NCBI RefSeq assembly: GCF_920987055.1
Contig: NZ_CAKLBX010000001.1
Location: 2,032,501 to 2,096,500, forward strand
Reading direction: 5' to 3'
Length of the DNA: 64,000 nt
Origin: Novosphingobium sp. CECT 9465
GTDB lineage: Bacteria > Pseudomonadota > Alphaproteobacteria > Sphingomonadales > Sphingomonadaceae
Shown here: one piece after another, positions 22,124 through 31,747 of the stretch
Numbering within the stretch: position 1 is the stretch's first letter
How the letters are laid out: every line of letters starts with the position of its first letter
The notes under the pieces: generated by a model
Told to the model about the DNA's origin: nothing
What the model saw: only the letters and a program-made list of their open reading frames with translations
Database searches by the model: none
Program-made: the position numbers and the translations under genes

Positions 22124-22411
22124 CTATTTTCGCGAGGCCTGATCCCGTACCGCAATGGACGCATCCGAAAGCCGGTCCCAGAAATCGGACACGAGACTTA
22201 CCGGTACGCCAAGCTCGAACGCCTTGCGCCGAATCACCGCCATCGCCTGACGCCGCTCGTCATCATCGTCCCAAGCCCCTTCGCCTATGGCCCGCACGAG
22301 AGCAAAGCGTTGAGAAAGCAGGAAGAGTATTTGCCGGTCGATGGACGTGACATCGCCCGCGGCCATTTCGGGCAACGCAGTGAATTCCGGCTGGGGCGAC
22401 CTGTCGAGCAT
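22124..22411 (-). CDS. Chorismate mutase (AroQ-type) family protein
   Basis: A small all-helical protein of about 95 residues resembling monofunctional AroQ chorismate mutases, which convert chorismate to prephenate. The core pattern is IDRQILFLLSQRFALVRAIG, then RRQAMAVIRRKAFELGVPVSLVSDFWDRL. The usual catalytic lysine and second arginine are not obvious (the K of the VxxxK position appears replaced), so activity is uncertain. The ATG at 22411 is preferred; a GTG at 22426 in frame has no room for a ribosome site. It stands alone and converges on the methyltransferase gene. Confidence 0.65.
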   Translation of the reverse strand: MLDRSPQPEFTALPEMAAGDVTSIDRQILFLLSQRFALVRAIGEGAWDDDDERRQAMAVIRRKAFELGVPVSLVSDFWDRLSDASIAVRDQASRK

Positions 22412-22459
22412 CAGGGATGACTGCACTCTCTTTTCGGAGTGCTGTCTATGGCAGGTGCC

Positions 22460-22488
22460 CTTGACATCTCGTTAAATCTCTGTTCTTG
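22460..22488 (+). promoter_or_regulatory. Possible promoter of rpsD
   Basis: A perfect TTGACA at 22460-22465, about 150 bases before rpsD. The -10 region at normal spacing (TCTTGG, 22483-22488) is poor, so only the -35 element is convincing. Confidence 0.35.
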
Positions 22489-22532
22489 GCCGCCCTTCGC
22501 AATTGGCCTCGCACTCCCGGTGAAGCGGTGGC

Positions 22533-22561
22533 CGCATTCTGCAAATGGCAGAATGGTGCGG
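22533..22561 (+). other. Stem-loop in the rpsD leader
   Basis: CATTCTGC (22535-22542) pairs with GCAGAATG (22548-22555), extended by CCG before and CGG after a two-base offset. It lies about 60 bases before the rpsD start and would be in the 5' leader if the promoter at 22460 is used. S4 represses its own operon in other bacteria through leader RNA structure; a link here is speculative. Confidence 0.35.
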
Positions 22562-22618
22562 TTCCGGGACTAGAAACTTCGGCACGTTGCCGAAGCATTG
22601 CAAATTGAAGGATAGCGC

Positions 22619-23230
22619 ATGTCCAAGCGCAAGGCATCCAAGTACAAGATCGACCGTCGCCTCGGCGAGAATATCTGGGGTCGTCCCAAATCATCGGTAA
22701 ACCGTCGTTCGTACGGTCCCGGCCAGCACGGCCAGCGCCGCAAGAGCAAGGTTTCCGACTTCGGCATCCAGCTGCGCGCCAAGCAGAAGCTCAAGGGCTA
22801 CTATGGCGACGTGACCGAAAAGCAGTTCAAGCGCACCTATCAGGAAGCGTCGAAGATGAAGGGCGATACCGGTCAGAACCTGATCGGCCTGCTCGAACAG
22901 CGCCTCGACATGGTCGTGTACCGCGCCAAGTTCGCGCCTACCGTATTTTCGGCTCGCCAGGTGGTTTCGCACGGACACATCTACGTCAATGGCGTGAAGT
23001 GCAACATCGCTTCGCGTCGCGTTCGCCCCGGCGACGTGATCAGCCTTGGCAAGAAGGCCAAGGAAATGGCCCTCATCGCCGAAGCGCAGACCCTGCCGGA
23101 ACGCGACGTTCCCGATTACGTCTCGACCGAAGCTGACAAGGCCACCTTCACCCGCGTTCCCACGCTGGACGAAGTGCCTTATCCGGTGAAGATGGAACCG
23201 AATCTGGTCGTCGAGTTCTACTCGCGCTAA
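22619..23230 (+). CDS. rpsD: 30S ribosomal protein S4
   Basis: A 203-residue primary 16S rRNA-binding protein of the small subunit. The N-terminus [21 protein letters not shown] is of the alphaproteobacterial type; the S4 RNA-binding domain is [31 protein letters not shown] with [11 protein letters not shown]. Length is normal. The ATG at 22619 follows GAAGGATAG as ribosome site. As in other alphaproteobacteria it stands alone, outside the alpha ribosomal operon, and ends at an intrinsic terminator. Confidence 0.98.
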   Translation: MSKRKASKYKIDRRLGENIWGRPKSSVNRRSYGPGQHGQRRKSKVSDFGIQLRAKQKLKGYYGDVTEKQFKRTYQEASKMKGDTGQNLIGLLEQRLDMVVYRAKFAPTVFSARQVVSHGHIYVNGVKCNIASRRVRPGDVISLGKKAKEMALIAEAQTLPERDVPDYVSTEADKATFTRVPTLDEVPYPVKMEPNLVVEFYSR

Positions 23231-23258
23231 GATTTCCGGTCCTTCGAAAGACACGAGG

Positions 23259-23285
23259 AGGCGGGGCGAAAGCTCCGCCTTTTTC
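23259..23285 (+). terminator. Intrinsic terminator of rpsD
   Basis: AGGCGGGGC (23259-23267) pairs with GCTCCGCCT (23272-23280), one G-T pair, around a GAAA tetraloop, followed by TTTTC. Confidence 0.9.
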
Positions 23286-23376
23286 GCGTTTGCAGCAGCT
23301 GCGTTAGTTTTTGTTTTTGCAGCGTAAATGAGGGGATTTTTCGGGAACCGCGATGCGCCCGAACCATTGCACAGGC

Positions 23377-23574
23377 ATGTCGCACTATCGCTTTGTCACC
23401 CCGCACCGCGCCGGAAAATGGTATCCCGATCTTCTAACCGCACAGCGTCAGGCTTTCGCCATCGGCGCCGGCTTTCTCGATCAGCGAACGGGCATGTTCT
23501 ACCCCTACAAAGGCACCAGCCTCGAAGTCGGCCAGCCGGGCTTCGGAGATGATCCGCAGGGAATGGCAGCCTAA
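23377..23574 (+). CDS. Small conserved-looking hypothetical protein
   Basis: A 65-residue soluble protein, [20 protein letters not shown] and on, rich in aromatic residues, with [21 protein letters not shown]. The codon use is that of a real gene rather than a shadow, and there is no long frame on the other strand. The ATG at 23377 is preceded by ACAGG; an in-frame ATG at 23353 would add eight residues. The last four bases overlap the tgt gene, which runs the other way. I believe similar proteins occur in sphingomonads but cannot check. Function unknown. Confidence 0.6.
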   Translation: MSHYRFVTPHRAGKWYPDLLTAQRQAFAIGAGFLDQRTGMFYPYKGTSLEVGQPGFGDDPQGMAA

Positions 23575-24695
23575 CGCGCGAAGTAATCACGCCGGAAATC
23601 GGCAGCAAACGCTGCAAGCCGCGCTTCGGCTATTGCGGTACGCATCCCCGCCATCAACTGCTGATAGAACCACAGATTGTGCTCGGTCAGCAGCATCGCG
23701 CCGAGCATTTCACCGGACTTTATAAGGTGATGCAGATAGGCGCGGCTGTACTTCGTACACGTGGGGCATGGGCAGCTTTCATCAAGTGGCCCTGTATCCT
23801 CGGCATGGCGCGCGTTGCGCATGTTCAGCGGACCGTTCCAGGTGAAGGCCTGTCCATTGCGGCCAGAGCGTGTTGGCAGCACACAATCGAACATATCGAC
23901 GCCGCGCTCCACCGCCCCGACCAGATCATCGGGCTTGCCCACGCCCATCAGGTAGCGCGGACGGTCGGCGGGCAGCTGGCCGGGCGCAAAGTCCAGCGTG
24001 GCGAACATCGCCTCCTGACCTTCGCCCACGGCAAGCCCGCCAATAGCATAGCCATCAAAGCCAACGTCGATCAGTGCCTCAGCGCTGGCCTTGCGCAAAC
24101 CCTCGTCCAGCGCGCCCTGCTGGATACCGAACAAGGCTGAGCTTTCGGCATGTTCGCCGCCTGCATCAAAAGCATCGCGACTGCGCCGCGCCCAGCGCAT
24201 CGACATTTCCATCGATTTTGCGATGACATCGCGCGGTTGGTCGGCGCGGGGGCATTCGTCGAAGCACATCACGATGTCGGAATCCAGCAGCCGCTGGATT
24301 TCCATGGACCGCTCAGGACTGAGCATGTGGCGTGAACCATCCAGATGGCTGGCAAACGTCACGCCCTCTTCGGTGATCTTGCGCAAGTCCGACAGGCTCA
24401 TCACCTGATAGCCGCCGCTGTCGGTCAGGATCGGGCGATCCCAGCCCATGAACTTGTGCAAGCCGCCCAGCCGGGCAACGCGCTCTGCCCCCGGACGCAG
24501 CATCAGGTGATAGGTGTTGCCAAGAATGATGTCGGCCCCTGCCGCGCGAACGTCCTCGACCTTCATCGCCTTCACGGTCGCGGCCGTACCCACCGGCATG
24601 AAGGCGGGTGTGCGGATCTCGCCGCGCTTCATGCGGATCGTGCCAGTGCGGGCCTTGCCATCGGTGGCGTGGATATCAAAGGCAAAACGGGTCAT
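23571..24695 (-). CDS. tgt: tRNA-guanine transglycosylase (queuine tRNA-ribosyltransferase)
   Basis: A 374-residue TIM-barrel enzyme exchanging G34 for preQ1 in tRNAs with GUN anticodons, the first tRNA-bound step of queuosine synthesis. Features: [41 protein letters not shown] (active-site Asp), the nucleophile block [17 protein letters not shown] and the zinc site [17 protein letters not shown]. Length and start ([17 protein letters not shown]) fit. queA, the next enzyme in the pathway, lies 0.8 kb away on the same strand, separated only by the TSUP gene on the other strand. Confidence 0.97.
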   Translation of the reverse strand: MTRFAFDIHATDGKARTGTIRMKRGEIRTPAFMPVGTAATVKAMKVEDVRAAGADIILGNTYHLMLRPGAERVARLGGLHKFMGWDRPILTDSGGYQVMSLSDLRKITEEGVTFASHLDGSRHMLSPERSMEIQRLLDSDIVMCFDECPRADQPRDVIAKSMEMSMRWARRSRDAFDAGGEHAESSALFGIQQGALDEGLRKASAEALIDVGFDGYAIGGLAVGEGQEAMFATLDFAPGQLPADRPRYLMGVGKPDDLVGAVERGVDMFDCVLPTRSGRNGQAFTWNGPLNMRNARHAEDTGPLDESCPCPTCTKYSRAYLHHLIKSGEMLGAMLLTEHNLWFYQQLMAGMRTAIAEARLAAFAADFRRDYFAR

Positions 24696-24754
24696 GGGCG
24701 AATGCTCGGCAAAAAGAGATTGCGGCCCTTAGGCCTATTCGCCAAGGCGCGCAA

Positions 24755-25525
24755 ATGCTTGACCCGATACAACTGGACCTGTGGCTATATCCCGCGTTGA
24801 CGCTGGTTGCGGTACTTTCGGGATTCATTGATGCCGTCGCTGGCGGTGGCGGTCTGGTCACCATGCCCATCCTTCTGTCGACCAGCCTGCCCCCGCACAT
24901 GGTGCTGGGCACCAACAAGGTCCAGTCGATGTGCGGCACATCGATATCGACATGGCGCTATCACAAGGCAGGGTTGTTCAGCTTTCGACAAAACGCACCG
25001 CTTGCCGCTGCCGTCTTCGCGGGCGCTCTGCTTGGCACACTGGCGATCCAGCGGCTCAGCGCCGATGTGCTCAAGCTGGTCGTGCCCGCACTGCTGATCA
25101 GTGTGGCGCTTTATACGCTGCTTTCGCGCGGCATGAACGATGATGACCGCAAGGCCGTGATCAGTGAGCGGACATACATGCCGCTTGCCGGGAGCATCGG
25201 GTTCTATGACGGCTTTTTCGGTCCGGGCACGGGCCAGTTCTTTGCCACGACACTTGTCGGGCTTCGCGGTCTGGGTCTTACGCGGGCTACCGGGCTGACG
25301 AAATTCCTGAACCTCACCAGCAATTTGGCAAGCCTGATCGTATTTGCCATCGGTGGGCAGGCGTTGTGGATTCTGGGGCTGTGCATGGGCGCCGGCGCCA
25401 TGACCGGCGCCTGGATCGGCTCGCACTTTGCCACCAGATTCGGCGCGCGGATGATCCGGCCCTTGCTGGTGGTGGTCAGCATCGGTTTGACCGGGCGCCT
25501 CGTGTGGGGCTGGTTCTCCGCCTAA
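24755..25525 (+). CDS. TSUP-family permease (TauE/SafE-type)
   Basis: A 256-residue integral membrane protein with about seven to eight hydrophobic segments. The repeated TSUP motif is clear in the first half, [23 protein letters not shown] with GTNKVQSM, and repeated in the second half, [22 protein letters not shown] with [23 protein letters not shown] proteins export or import sulfite, sulfoacetate, thiosulfate or organic acids; substrate cannot be told here. The ATG at 24755 is chosen because upstream in-frame sequence is the antisense of tgt. It ends in a 4-base convergent overlap with queA. Confidence 0.92.
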   Translation: MLDPIQLDLWLYPALTLVAVLSGFIDAVAGGGGLVTMPILLSTSLPPHMVLGTNKVQSMCGTSISTWRYHKAGLFSFRQNAPLAAAVFAGALLGTLAIQRLSADVLKLVVPALLISVALYTLLSRGMNDDDRKAVISERTYMPLAGSIGFYDGFFGPGTGQFFATTLVGLRGLGLTRATGLTKFLNLTSNLASLIVFAIGGQALWILGLCMGAGAMTGAWIGSHFATRFGARMIRPLLVVVSIGLTGRLVWGWFSA

Positions 25526-26550
25526 GGCAGAAGCAGGCTGGAATCGCCGTAGGAATAAAAGCGATAGCCCTCCGCAATCGCGTGAGCGTAGGCTGCCTGC
25601 ATGCGTTCCAGCCCCATCAGCGCGCTGACCAGCATGAACAGTGTCGACTTGGGCAAGTGGAAGTTGGTCATCAGCCCATCGATGGCGCGAAAACGGTAAC
25701 CGGGCGTGATGAAGATGGCGGTATCGCCTTCGAACGGGCGGATTAGCCTGTCATCCCCGGTCGCGCTTTCGAGAAGCCGCAGCGACGTGGTGCCTACCGC
25801 GATGACCCGGTTGCCGCGGGCGCGGACAGTATTGAGCCGATCCGCTGTCGCTGGGTCAATCGTGCCCCATTCGGAATGCATTGCGTGGTCGTCGGTATCG
25901 TCAGCCTTGACTGGAAGGAACGTGCCCGCACCCACATGCAGGGTAAGCGTCTCGGTCTTTACCCCCCGCACTGCCAGTGCTTCCAGCAATTCCGGCGTGA
26001 AATGCAGTGCGGCGGTAGGCGCAGCTACCGCCCCGTCCTTTGCGGCGAACATCGTCTGATAATCGCTCCGGTCCTGCTCGTCGGTCGGGCGCTTGCCCGC
26101 GATGTAGGGCGGCAATGGCATTCGCCCTGCCCGCTCCAGCAGGACTTCAACCGGTTCGTCTCCGGGAAAGAACAAGGTCCAGCTGCCATCGGGATGGCGC
26201 GCTTCGGCCATCGCCGAAACCCCTGCCCCGAACTCGATCAAATCGCCATCTCGCAACCGCTTGGCGTTGCGCACGAAGGCCTGCCAGCGCCGCAAATCCA
26301 CGCGCTTGTGCAGCGTTGCGCCAATGCGCGCATCGCCACGCCGCCCTTCGAGCTGTGCCGGGATGACGCGCGTGTCGTTGAATACCAGCACGTCACCGGG
26401 GTTCAACAGTGCGGGCAGATCGCGCACGTTCAGATCACGGAACGGCCCTTCTCCGGCCACACCCAGCAGTCGCGCAGAATCGCGCGGACGTGCTGGCCGC
26501 AAGGCAATGTTCTCAGGTGGCAGATCGAAATCGAACAGGTCAACGCGCAT
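25522..26550 (-). CDS. queA: S-adenosylmethionine:tRNA ribosyltransferase-isomerase
   Basis: A 342-residue enzyme transferring the ribosyl part of S-adenosylmethionine to preQ1-tRNA to give epoxyqueuosine. Motifs: [89 protein letters not shown] and [17 protein letters not shown]. Length fits. It is followed downstream, across the convergent TSUP gene, by tgt, so both queuosine genes lie together. Confidence 0.97.
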   Translation of the reverse strand: MRVDLFDFDLPPENIALRPARPRDSARLLGVAGEGPFRDLNVRDLPALLNPGDVLVFNDTRVIPAQLEGRRGDARIGATLHKRVDLRRWQAFVRNAKRLRDGDLIEFGAGVSAMAEARHPDGSWTLFFPGDEPVEVLLERAGRMPLPPYIAGKRPTDEQDRSDYQTMFAAKDGAVAAPTAALHFTPELLEALAVRGVKTETLTLHVGAGTFLPVKADDTDDHAMHSEWGTIDPATADRLNTVRARGNRVIAVGTTSLRLLESATGDDRLIRPFEGDTAIFITPGYRFRAIDGLMTNFHLPKSTLFMLVSALMGLERMQAAYAHAIAEGYRFYSYGDSSLLLP

Positions 26551-26576
26551 GGCCGCGCCCTAACCGCAAACGGCGA

Positions 26577-27266
26577 TCAGTTCGACCGCGAATTACTCAG
26601 CATATCCGCGGTGATGGCAGGCGCCGCAGACGGGCCAGTCATCGCTGGCGCAGGCTTGTTGTCCGCAGCGATGGATGCCTGCACGACCTTGGTCGGGTTC
26701 GCGGGCGGTTCGCCGCGCACGATCGCGTCGACATTGTCCATGCCCGCAATGACGCGACCGAAGTTGGTATATTTGTGATCAAGCGCGAATCGCGGATAGA
26801 ACACGATGAAGAACTGGCTGTTCGCCGAGTTCGGCTCGTTCGTGCGCGCCATCGAAACCGATCCGCGCACGTGCGGAATGGCATTGAACTCCGCCGTCAG
26901 ATCAGGAAGCGTCGAACCGTTTTGTCCGGTGCCGGTCGGATCGCCGGTTTGCGCCATGAAGCCGTCGATCACGCGGTGAAAGATCACCCCGTTGTAAAAA
27001 CCCTGCCGTGCCAGTGTCTTGATCCGCTCGACATGATTTGGCGCCCATTCCGGCATCAGACGGATCACAACACGGCCGCCGTTCGAAAGGTCAAGCAGCA
27101 GAATGTTTTCACGATCAACGCTCTGGTCGGCGTTCACCGCATAAGTCAAAGGCTTGGTTTCTGCGGCCGGTGCGGCAGTCTTGTCTCCGTCCTTGTCTTG
27201 CGCCAGCACAGGCGATGCAATCAGGGCAGCGCCAAGCGCGAGACCGGTAATAAAGCGCGAAACCAT
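26577..27266 (-). CDS. Cyclophilin-type peptidylprolyl isomerase, exported
   Basis: A 229-residue protein with a signal peptide (MVSRFITGLALGAALIASPVLAQ, cleavage likely after the AQ) and a cyclophilin domain: FYNGVIFHRVIDGFMAQTGDP, GSVSMARTNEPNSANSQFFIVF and KYTNFGRVIAGMDNVDAI. The catalytic Arg of FHRV and the Q-x-GD and NSQFFI blocks are kept. It should catalyse prolyl isomerisation in the periplasm. The ATG at 27266 is chosen for the signal peptide; the longer frame runs into the region after coaD. The C-terminal 40 residues are Pro/Ala-rich and unstructured. Confidence 0.93.
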   Translation of the reverse strand: MVSRFITGLALGAALIASPVLAQDKDGDKTAAPAAETKPLTYAVNADQSVDRENILLLDLSNGGRVVIRLMPEWAPNHVERIKTLARQGFYNGVIFHRVIDGFMAQTGDPTGTGQNGSTLPDLTAEFNAIPHVRGSVSMARTNEPNSANSQFFIVFYPRFALDHKYTNFGRVIAGMDNVDAIVRGEPPANPTKVVQASIAADNKPAPAMTGPSAAPAITADMLSNSRSN

Positions 27267-27360
27267 GAGACAGTCGAACTCCAGATAATCCGTAGCGCGG
27301 ATAGTCGTGTCGCGCTGTCGCTGCAATGAACGAATGCGCAAAGGGCGGCGTTCGCGCTTT

Positions 27361-27873
27361 TCAGTAATCGCCCAGGCGGCCGATCCTGTCGACACGCGCG
27401 ATCACTTCCTGGCAAATCGTCGGTGTCACGAATCCTGAAATGTCGCCGCCGAACAGGGCGATCTCCTTGACCAGCTTGGATGCAATCGGTTGCAGGCCGA
27501 CGTCGGCCATCAGGAACACCGTCTCTATTTCGGCATCGAGCTGCTGGTTCATGCCGGCCATCTGGTATTCATATTCGAAATCGGCAACGGCGCGCAGACC
27601 TCGCACGATCATGCTGGCGCCCTGTGCGCGCGCAAACTTCATCAGCAAGGCATTGAAACCAACCACCTCGACATTGTCGATGCCCTGATCCGCCACTTCC
27701 CGTCGTACGCTTTCCATGCGCTCGTCCGGCGTAAACATCGGATTCTTGGATGGATTCGTCGTCACCCCGATGATCAGCCGATCAACCAGCTTGGCCCCGC
27801 GCCGGATAATGTCGAGATGCCCTAGCGTGATCGGGTCGAATGTGCCGGGATAAACGCCGATACGTTCAGCCAT
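27361..27873 (-). CDS. coaD: Pantetheine-phosphate adenylyltransferase
   Basis: A 170-residue nucleotidyltransferase making dephospho-CoA from ATP and 4'-phosphopantetheine. The HxGH motif is in YPGTFDPITLGHLDIIRRG, the RGLR block in MIVRGLRAVADFEYEYQMAGMN, and the final signature is ISGFVTPTI with S-S-T replaced by DIS. Length fits. Its start at 27873 coincides with the ispA stop (one shared base), so the two are coupled. Confidence 0.97.
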   Translation of the reverse strand: MAERIGVYPGTFDPITLGHLDIIRRGAKLVDRLIIGVTTNPSKNPMFTPDERMESVRREVADQGIDNVEVVGFNALLMKFARAQGASMIVRGLRAVADFEYEYQMAGMNQQLDAEIETVFLMADVGLQPIASKLVKEIALFGGDISGFVTPTICQEVIARVDRIGRLGDY

Positions 27874-28772
27874 CAGTGGTTCCTCTCCACGATGAAGCGC
27901 GCAAGTTCGCGCAGCAGGTCCGCTTCGGGACCATAACTTTGCAGCAGGTCTACCGCCTGCTCCACAAGGCGCCGGGCCTGTTCGCGCGCCCGATCCGGGC
28001 CGAGCAGCGACAGGAACGTCTGTTTGCCCTGCGCGTCATCCTTGCGCAGCGCCTTGCCGGCAGCGGCCTCGTCGCCTTCAAGGTCGAGCAGATCATCGGC
28101 GATCTGGAAAGCGAGGCCAATATCGCGGGCATAGCCGCGCAGATGGGTCCGGCCCTCGATCGGGACATGGCCGAGAATCGCTCCCATCTCGACCGATGCT
28201 CCCAGCAGCGCTCCGGTCTTGAGTTGCTGCAACCGGGTCACCGTGGGCAGATCGAAGCTGTTGGTTTCGGCCACGATGTCCATCATCTGGCCACCGCACA
28301 TCCCGTTCATCCCGCTTGCCGTCGCCAGCGTACGGATCAGTTCGATCCGCACGAAGGGATCGCCACTCGTCGCCGGATCGGACAGCACTTCGAACGCGAA
28401 ATCGTGCAAGGCGTCACCGGCCAGCACGGCTGCGGCATCATCGAATGCCACGTGAACCGTCGGCTTGCCGTGACGCAGGCCATCGTCGTCCATGCAGGGC
28501 AGATCGTCATGGATCAGCGAATAGACGTGGATCGCCTCGATCGCCGTGCCGACACGCACCGCCGCCTCGCGCGATACACCGAACATCGCCGCCGTCGCGG
28601 TCACCAGCAACGGACGAATGCGTTTGCCCCCGCCAATGGTGGCATAACGCATCGCTTCGACCAGCCGATCACGCGGGTCGCCCGGCAGCGGCAACAACAG
28701 ATCGAAGCTGTGGTCGATGTCGTCGGCAATCGCCTTCAGCGCAGGCTTCAGCAAACCGTTTGCCTGTGACAT
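27873..28772 (-). CDS. ispA: Polyprenyl synthetase (farnesyl/geranylgeranyl diphosphate synthase)
   Basis: A 299-residue prenyl elongase condensing isopentenyl diphosphate with allylic diphosphates. The first aspartate-rich motif is LIHDDLPCMDDDGLRHGKPT and the second is FQIADDLLDLEGD; GGGKRIRPLL and GQMMDI are also family marks. Residues before the first DDxxD suggest the short-chain (FPP) class. The ATG at 28772 (MSQANGLL) is preferred over a TTG at 28787 that would collide with xseB. The xseB-ispA order is classical and in many bacteria dxs follows; here coaD follows. Confidence 0.93.
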   Translation of the reverse strand: MSQANGLLKPALKAIADDIDHSFDLLLPLPGDPRDRLVEAMRYATIGGGKRIRPLLVTATAAMFGVSREAAVRVGTAIEAIHVYSLIHDDLPCMDDDGLRHGKPTVHVAFDDAAAVLAGDALHDFAFEVLSDPATSGDPFVRIELIRTLATASGMNGMCGGQMMDIVAETNSFDLPTVTRLQQLKTGALLGASVEMGAILGHVPIEGRTHLRGYARDIGLAFQIADDLLDLEGDEAAAGKALRKDDAQGKQTFLSLLGPDRAREQARRLVEQAVDLLQSYGPEADLLRELARFIVERNH

Positions 28773-28783
28773 GACCGCCCCGA

Positions 28784-29035
28784 TCAACCCGCTGTTTCGT
28801 CAAACGGACGCAGGCCCTGAGGCTTGCCGTCGCGGTCAGCGACAATCGCCTCGATCCGCGATTGCGCCGCATCGAGCCGCGTCTGGCAATGCGCGCGCAA
28901 GGCATCGCCACGCGCATAAAGCTCGATCGATTCGTCAAGCGGGGCCTCGCCGCTTTCCAGCCGCCTGACGACGGCTTCCAGTTCCTTGAGTGCTTCTTCG
29001 AAGCTGAGGTTCGCGTTTTCCGGTGCCATTCCCAT
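28784..29035 (-). CDS. xseB: Exodeoxyribonuclease VII small subunit
   Basis: An 83-residue helical protein, partner of XseA in degrading single-stranded DNA. The pattern [42 protein letters not shown] is diagnostic. The ATG at 29035 or 29029 is the start; the longer reading uses a TTG far upstream. It lies 11 bases before ispA, in the standard xseB-ispA order. xseA is not in the window. Confidence 0.95.
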   Translation of the reverse strand: MGMAPENANLSFEEALKELEAVVRRLESGEAPLDESIELYARGDALRAHCQTRLDAAQSRIEAIVADRDGKPQGLRPFDETAG

Positions 29036-29108
29036 TGGGGCAGCATTGACCGGGCAAAAGGGGCGGGTCAAGCTTCGATCCTAAGTTGTCCCGGAGGGAA
29101 CGAAGGCC

Positions 29109-29507
29109 ATGCAATACCTGATCGCCTATGTTGCAGCCGCCGTCGTGTTCGGCGCGCTCGATGCCGTCTGGCTCGGCTGGGCAGGGTCGAAGCTTTATCG
29201 GCCCGCGTTGGGAGACCTGCTCGCCCCCACATTCCGCATCGCGCCCGCACTGGTATTCTATGTCCTCTACCTGTTCGGCATGCTCTGGTTCGCGGTTCGG
29301 CCCGGACTTTCGCACGGCCTTGGCGCCGCGGCGCTCAACGGCGCGATTCTGGGCGCGATGTGTTACATGACCTACGATCTCACAAGCCAGGCCGTGCTGG
29401 CGCGCTGGCCGGTTCATGTCACCATTGTCGATGTCATCTGGGGCACTTTTGCCACCGCCGTCGCTGCCACTGCCGCAACCTGGGCAGCGCTCAAGTTTGC
29501 AGGTTAA
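29109..29507 (+). CDS. DUF2177 family membrane protein
   Basis: A 132-residue inner-membrane protein with four predicted hydrophobic segments (about 3-22, 42-65, 73-95, 105-130). The pattern AALDAVWLG-like FGALDAVWLGWAGSKLYRPALG followed by FYVLYLFGMLWFAV, GAMCYMTYDLTSQAVLARWP and VDVIWGTFATAVAA matches DUF2177. GGAGGG just upstream is a good ribosome site. Function of the family is unknown. Confidence 0.88.
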   Translation: MQYLIAYVAAAVVFGALDAVWLGWAGSKLYRPALGDLLAPTFRIAPALVFYVLYLFGMLWFAVRPGLSHGLGAAALNGAILGAMCYMTYDLTSQAVLARWPVHVTIVDVIWGTFATAVAATAATWAALKFAG

Positions 29508-29546
29508 GACTAGCCACTTTCGCGCGCGCTCGCTAAGGCGCGCGCC

Positions 29547-31706
29547 ATGTCCGAGATCACCGCAGAAGTCGTCGCCGCCCATGGGCTGTCCGAGGAAGAG
29601 TACGAACGCGTACTGAACGCGCTTGGGCGCGAGCCGAACCTTGTCGAACTCGGCATCTTCTCGGTCATGTGGTCGGAACACTGCTCCTACAAGTCGAGCC
29701 GCATCCACCTCAAGAAGCTGCCGACTTCGGCTCCCTGGGTTATCTGCGGTCCCGGCGAGAATGCGGGCGTGATCGATATCGGTGATGGGCAGGCTGCCAT
29801 CTTCAAGATGGAAAGCCACAACCACCCGTCTTACATCGAACCCTATCAGGGCGCTGCCACCGGCGTTGGCGGCATTCTGCGCGATGTGTTCACCATGGGC
29901 GCGCGCCCTGTGGCGAACATGAATGCGCTGCGTTTCGGTCGTCCCGATCACCCCAAGATGAAGCATCTTGTACAGGGCGTTGTCGCGGGCATCGGCGGTT
30001 ACGGCAACTGCGTCGGCGTACCGACCGTCGGCGGCGAAACGAACTTCCACCCGGCCTATGACGGCAACATCCTTGTCAATGCGATGACCGTGGGCGTGGC
30101 CGAACAGGACAAGATCTTCTATTCCGCCGCCACCGGCCTTGGTAACCCCATCGTCTATGTCGGCTCCAAGACCGGGCGTGACGGTATCCACGGCGCCACG
30201 ATGGCGAGCGCCGATTTCGGCGAGGATTCCGAAGCCAAGCGCCCCACCGTGCAGGTCGGCGATCCGTTCACCGAGAAGCTGCTGATCGAAGCCTGTCTTG
30301 AACTGATGGCGACTGACGCCATCGTGGCGATTCAAGACATGGGCGCGGCAGGTCTGACCTCCTCGTCGGTTGAAATGGCGACCAATGGCAAGGCCGGCAT
30401 CATCCTGAACATGGACATGGTGCCCTGCCGCGAAGAGGGCATGACACCTTACGAAATGATGCTCTCGGAAAGCCAGGAGCGCATGCTCATGGTGCTCAAG
30501 CCCGGCAAGGAACCGATGGCCGAAGCAATCTTCAGGAAATGGGAACTGGACTTTGCCGTGATCGGCGAAGTGACCGACACCGGCCACATGGTGCTCACCT
30601 TCAAGGGCGAAACCGTGTGCGACATTCCGCTCGGCCCGCTGGCCGAAGACGCACCGCTTTATGATCGGCCCGCCCTCAGCCTTGCCGACTACAAGGCATG
30701 GGCCAACGTCGCGCCACTCGGCTCGGTCCCTGAAAGCGCTGATCTTGGCGCGGACCTCGTCAAACTGATCGGTTGCCCCGACCTCGCCAATCGTCGCTGG
30801 ATTTTCGAACAGTACGATTCACAGGTCGGCGCGGACACGTTGCAGAAGTCTGGTGGAGACGCCGCGGTCGTGCGCCTCCACGGTACGCAAAAGGCGCTGG
30901 CGATCAGCACAGACTGCACTCCCCGCTATTGCTATGCCGACCCATACGAAGGCGGCAAGCAGGCTGTGGCCGAAACCTACCGCAATATCTGCGCGGTTGG
31001 GGCGCGACCGTTGGCAATCACCAACTGCCTGAACTTCGCCAATCCGCAGCGACCCGAAATCATGGCGCAGATCGTCCAGGCGCTCGATGGCATGGGCGAT
31101 GCCTGCCGCGCGCTCGATTACCCCATCGTTTCCGGGAACGTGTCGCTCTACAACGAATCGAAGGCCACCGGCGGCGGCTCGGCCATCCTGCCCACGCCCG
31201 CCATCGGCGGCGTCGGCCTGATGCTCGATCATCGGGTAATGACGACCATCGCGTTCAAGAACGATGGCGATGCGATCTGGCTGGTTGGCCCCGAAGGCAC
31301 CCACCTCGGCCAATCACTCTATTTGCGCGAAATCGCAGGCCGCGAAGCTGGCGATGCGCCCAAGGTCGATCTCGCAACTGAACGCAAGAATGGCGAGCTG
31401 GTCCGCGAATGGATCGCGGCCGGCAAGCTGACTTCCGTGCACGACATCTCGGACGGTGGCCTGCTGGTGGCACTGGCGGAAATGGCGCTGGCAAGCGGCA
31501 AGGGTTGCGCACTCGACGCGGCACTCGATACCGCCAAGGCGTTCGGTGAAGACCAGTCGCGCTATATCGTGACCACTGCACCCAACGAAATGCTGGAGGG
31601 CGCAACCCGCATCGGCACGGTGGGCGGAACGCAAGTCGCGGGCGTCGAACTCGCCACCTTGCGCGAAGCCAACGAGGCCTTCTTCCGCGACTGGATGGAA
31701 GCTTAG
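29547..31706 (+). CDS. purL: Phosphoribosylformylglycinamidine synthase II
   Basis: A 719-residue small-type PurL, which makes FGAM from FGAR, ATP and ammonia in purine synthesis together with PurS and PurQ. Motifs: [74 protein letters not shown] and [14 protein letters not shown]. The active-site His of SEHCSYK is present. Length is that of PurL in organisms with separate PurQ/PurS; those genes are not in the window. It stands alone. Confidence 0.98.
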   Translation: MSEITAEVVAAHGLSEEEYERVLNALGREPNLVELGIFSVMWSEHCSYKSSRIHLKKLPTSAPWVICGPGENAGVIDIGDGQAAIFKMESHNHPSYIEPYQGAATGVGGILRDVFTMGARPVANMNALRFGRPDHPKMKHLVQGVVAGIGGYGNCVGVPTVGGETNFHPAYDGNILVNAMTVGVAEQDKIFYSAATGLGNPIVYVGSKTGRDGIHGATMASADFGEDSEAKRPTVQVGDPFTEKLLIEACLELMATDAIVAIQDMGAAGLTSSSVEMATNGKAGIILNMDMVPCREEGMTPYEMMLSESQERMLMVLKPGKEPMAEAIFRKWELDFAVIGEVTDTGHMVLTFKGETVCDIPLGPLAEDAPLYDRPALSLADYKAWANVAPLGSVPESADLGADLVKLIGCPDLANRRWIFEQYDSQVGADTLQKSGGDAAVVRLHGTQKALAISTDCTPRYCYADPYEGGKQAVAETYRNICAVGARPLAITNCLNFANPQRPEIMAQIVQALDGMGDACRALDYPIVSGNVSLYNESKATGGGSAILPTPAIGGVGLMLDHRVMTTIAFKNDGDAIWLVGPEGTHLGQSLYLREIAGREAGDAPKVDLATERKNGELVREWIAAGKLTSVHDISDGGLLVALAEMALASGKGCALDAALDTAKAFGEDQSRYIVTTAPNEMLEGATRIGTVGGTQVAGVELATLREANEAFFRDWMEA

Positions 31707-31747
31707 GACAGCACCCTTTCCGGGATGGTCTCAGATTGGGTTGCTTC

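Noticed and set aside
23344..23368. GGAAC-N16-CATT before the small gene at 23377
   Set aside because: The -10 differs from CGTT and the start would fall almost on the ATG; not called an EcfG promoter.
28935..30587. A 550-codon frame on the minus strand opposite purL
   Set aside because: Shadow of purL; no recognisable protein features.
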